This document shows positions 13,926 to 13,934 of a stretch of 13,934 nt of DNA, piece after piece. Source of the stretch: Lachnospiraceae bacterium (GTDB taxonomy: Bacteria; Bacillota; Clostridia; Oscillospirales; Ruminococcaceae); assembly GCA_023664705.1 (NCBI GenBank), contig JAMPFE010000050.1, forward strand, positions 1 through 13,934, given 5' to 3'. Position 1 is the first letter of the stretch. Each line of letters opens with the position of its first letter. Both the position numbers and the translations under genes were made by a program. The notes under the pieces are model-generated. The model searched no databases. It saw nothing but the letters and a program-made list of their open reading frames with translations, and was not told the origin of the DNA.

Positions 13926-13934
13926 TGGTGACCC
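13926..13934 (-). tRNA. 3' end of a probable tRNA (Glu or Lys type), cut by the window edge
   Basis: On the minus strand the last nine bases read GGGTCACCA, a tRNA acceptor strand with encoded CCA, as in Firmicute tRNA-Glu and some tRNA-Lys genes. A strong terminator follows on the same strand, and an integrase remnant is adjacent; both suit a tRNA used as an integration site. Nine bases alone are weak evidence, so the identity is tentative. Confidence 0.5.

Overview
The window looks like chromosomal DNA of a low-to-mid GC Firmicute, most likely a gut Clostridium relative (Oscillospiraceae/Ruminococcaceae type). The basis is strong GGAGG ribosome binding sites, near-perfect sigma-A promoters with 17-bp spacers, BspA-type leucine-rich-repeat proteins, a MobC plus relaxase pair, and TnpX-like large serine recombinases. 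Taxonomy is inferred from style and gene families, not from a marker gene.

Region 1 (1-6800) is a tightly packed minus-strand operon read right to left. Two tandem, near-identical sigma-A promoters (about 6589-6617 and 6715-6743) drive two paralogous LRR_5/BspA-like proteins without signal peptides. These are followed by an RNase J-like beta-CASP metallo-beta-lactamase hydrolase, a 398-aa protein with a C-terminal PD-(D/E)XK nuclease motif, a PPP-family metallophosphatase, a small unknown protein, a headless tyrosine-phosphatase remnant, and the start of a further gene cut by the window edge. Genes are separated by 1-51 bases. The combination of repeat-rich recognition proteins, two candidate nucleases and two phosphatase folds is not one I recognise as a named system.

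Region 2 (6841-13700) looks like an integrative mobilizable element. A DUF6076-like protein on the minus strand and a small putative DNA-binding protein on the plus strand diverge from face-to-face promoters whose -35 boxes form one palindrome, with GATGTG half-sites nearby. Downstream on the plus strand come a cluster of five perfect inverted repeats (candidate oriT or structured leader), a coiled-coil accessory protein, MobC, a MOBP-like relaxase, a 61-aa protein and two serine recombinases. Both recombinases appear damaged: the first lacks the segment joining the catalytic domain to the recombinase domain, and the second lacks the whole catalytic domain. The element is therefore probably no longer self-excising, although its mobilization genes look intact.

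Region 3 (13700-13934) holds the last ~38 codons of a tyrosine integrase including its catalytic Tyr, three helically phased AATGGACA repeats, a minus-strand intrinsic terminator, and the last nine bases (with CCA) of what is probably a minus-strand tRNA. This suggests an older island integrated at a tRNA 3' end, whose integrase was later interrupted by the serine-recombinase element or by a deletion.
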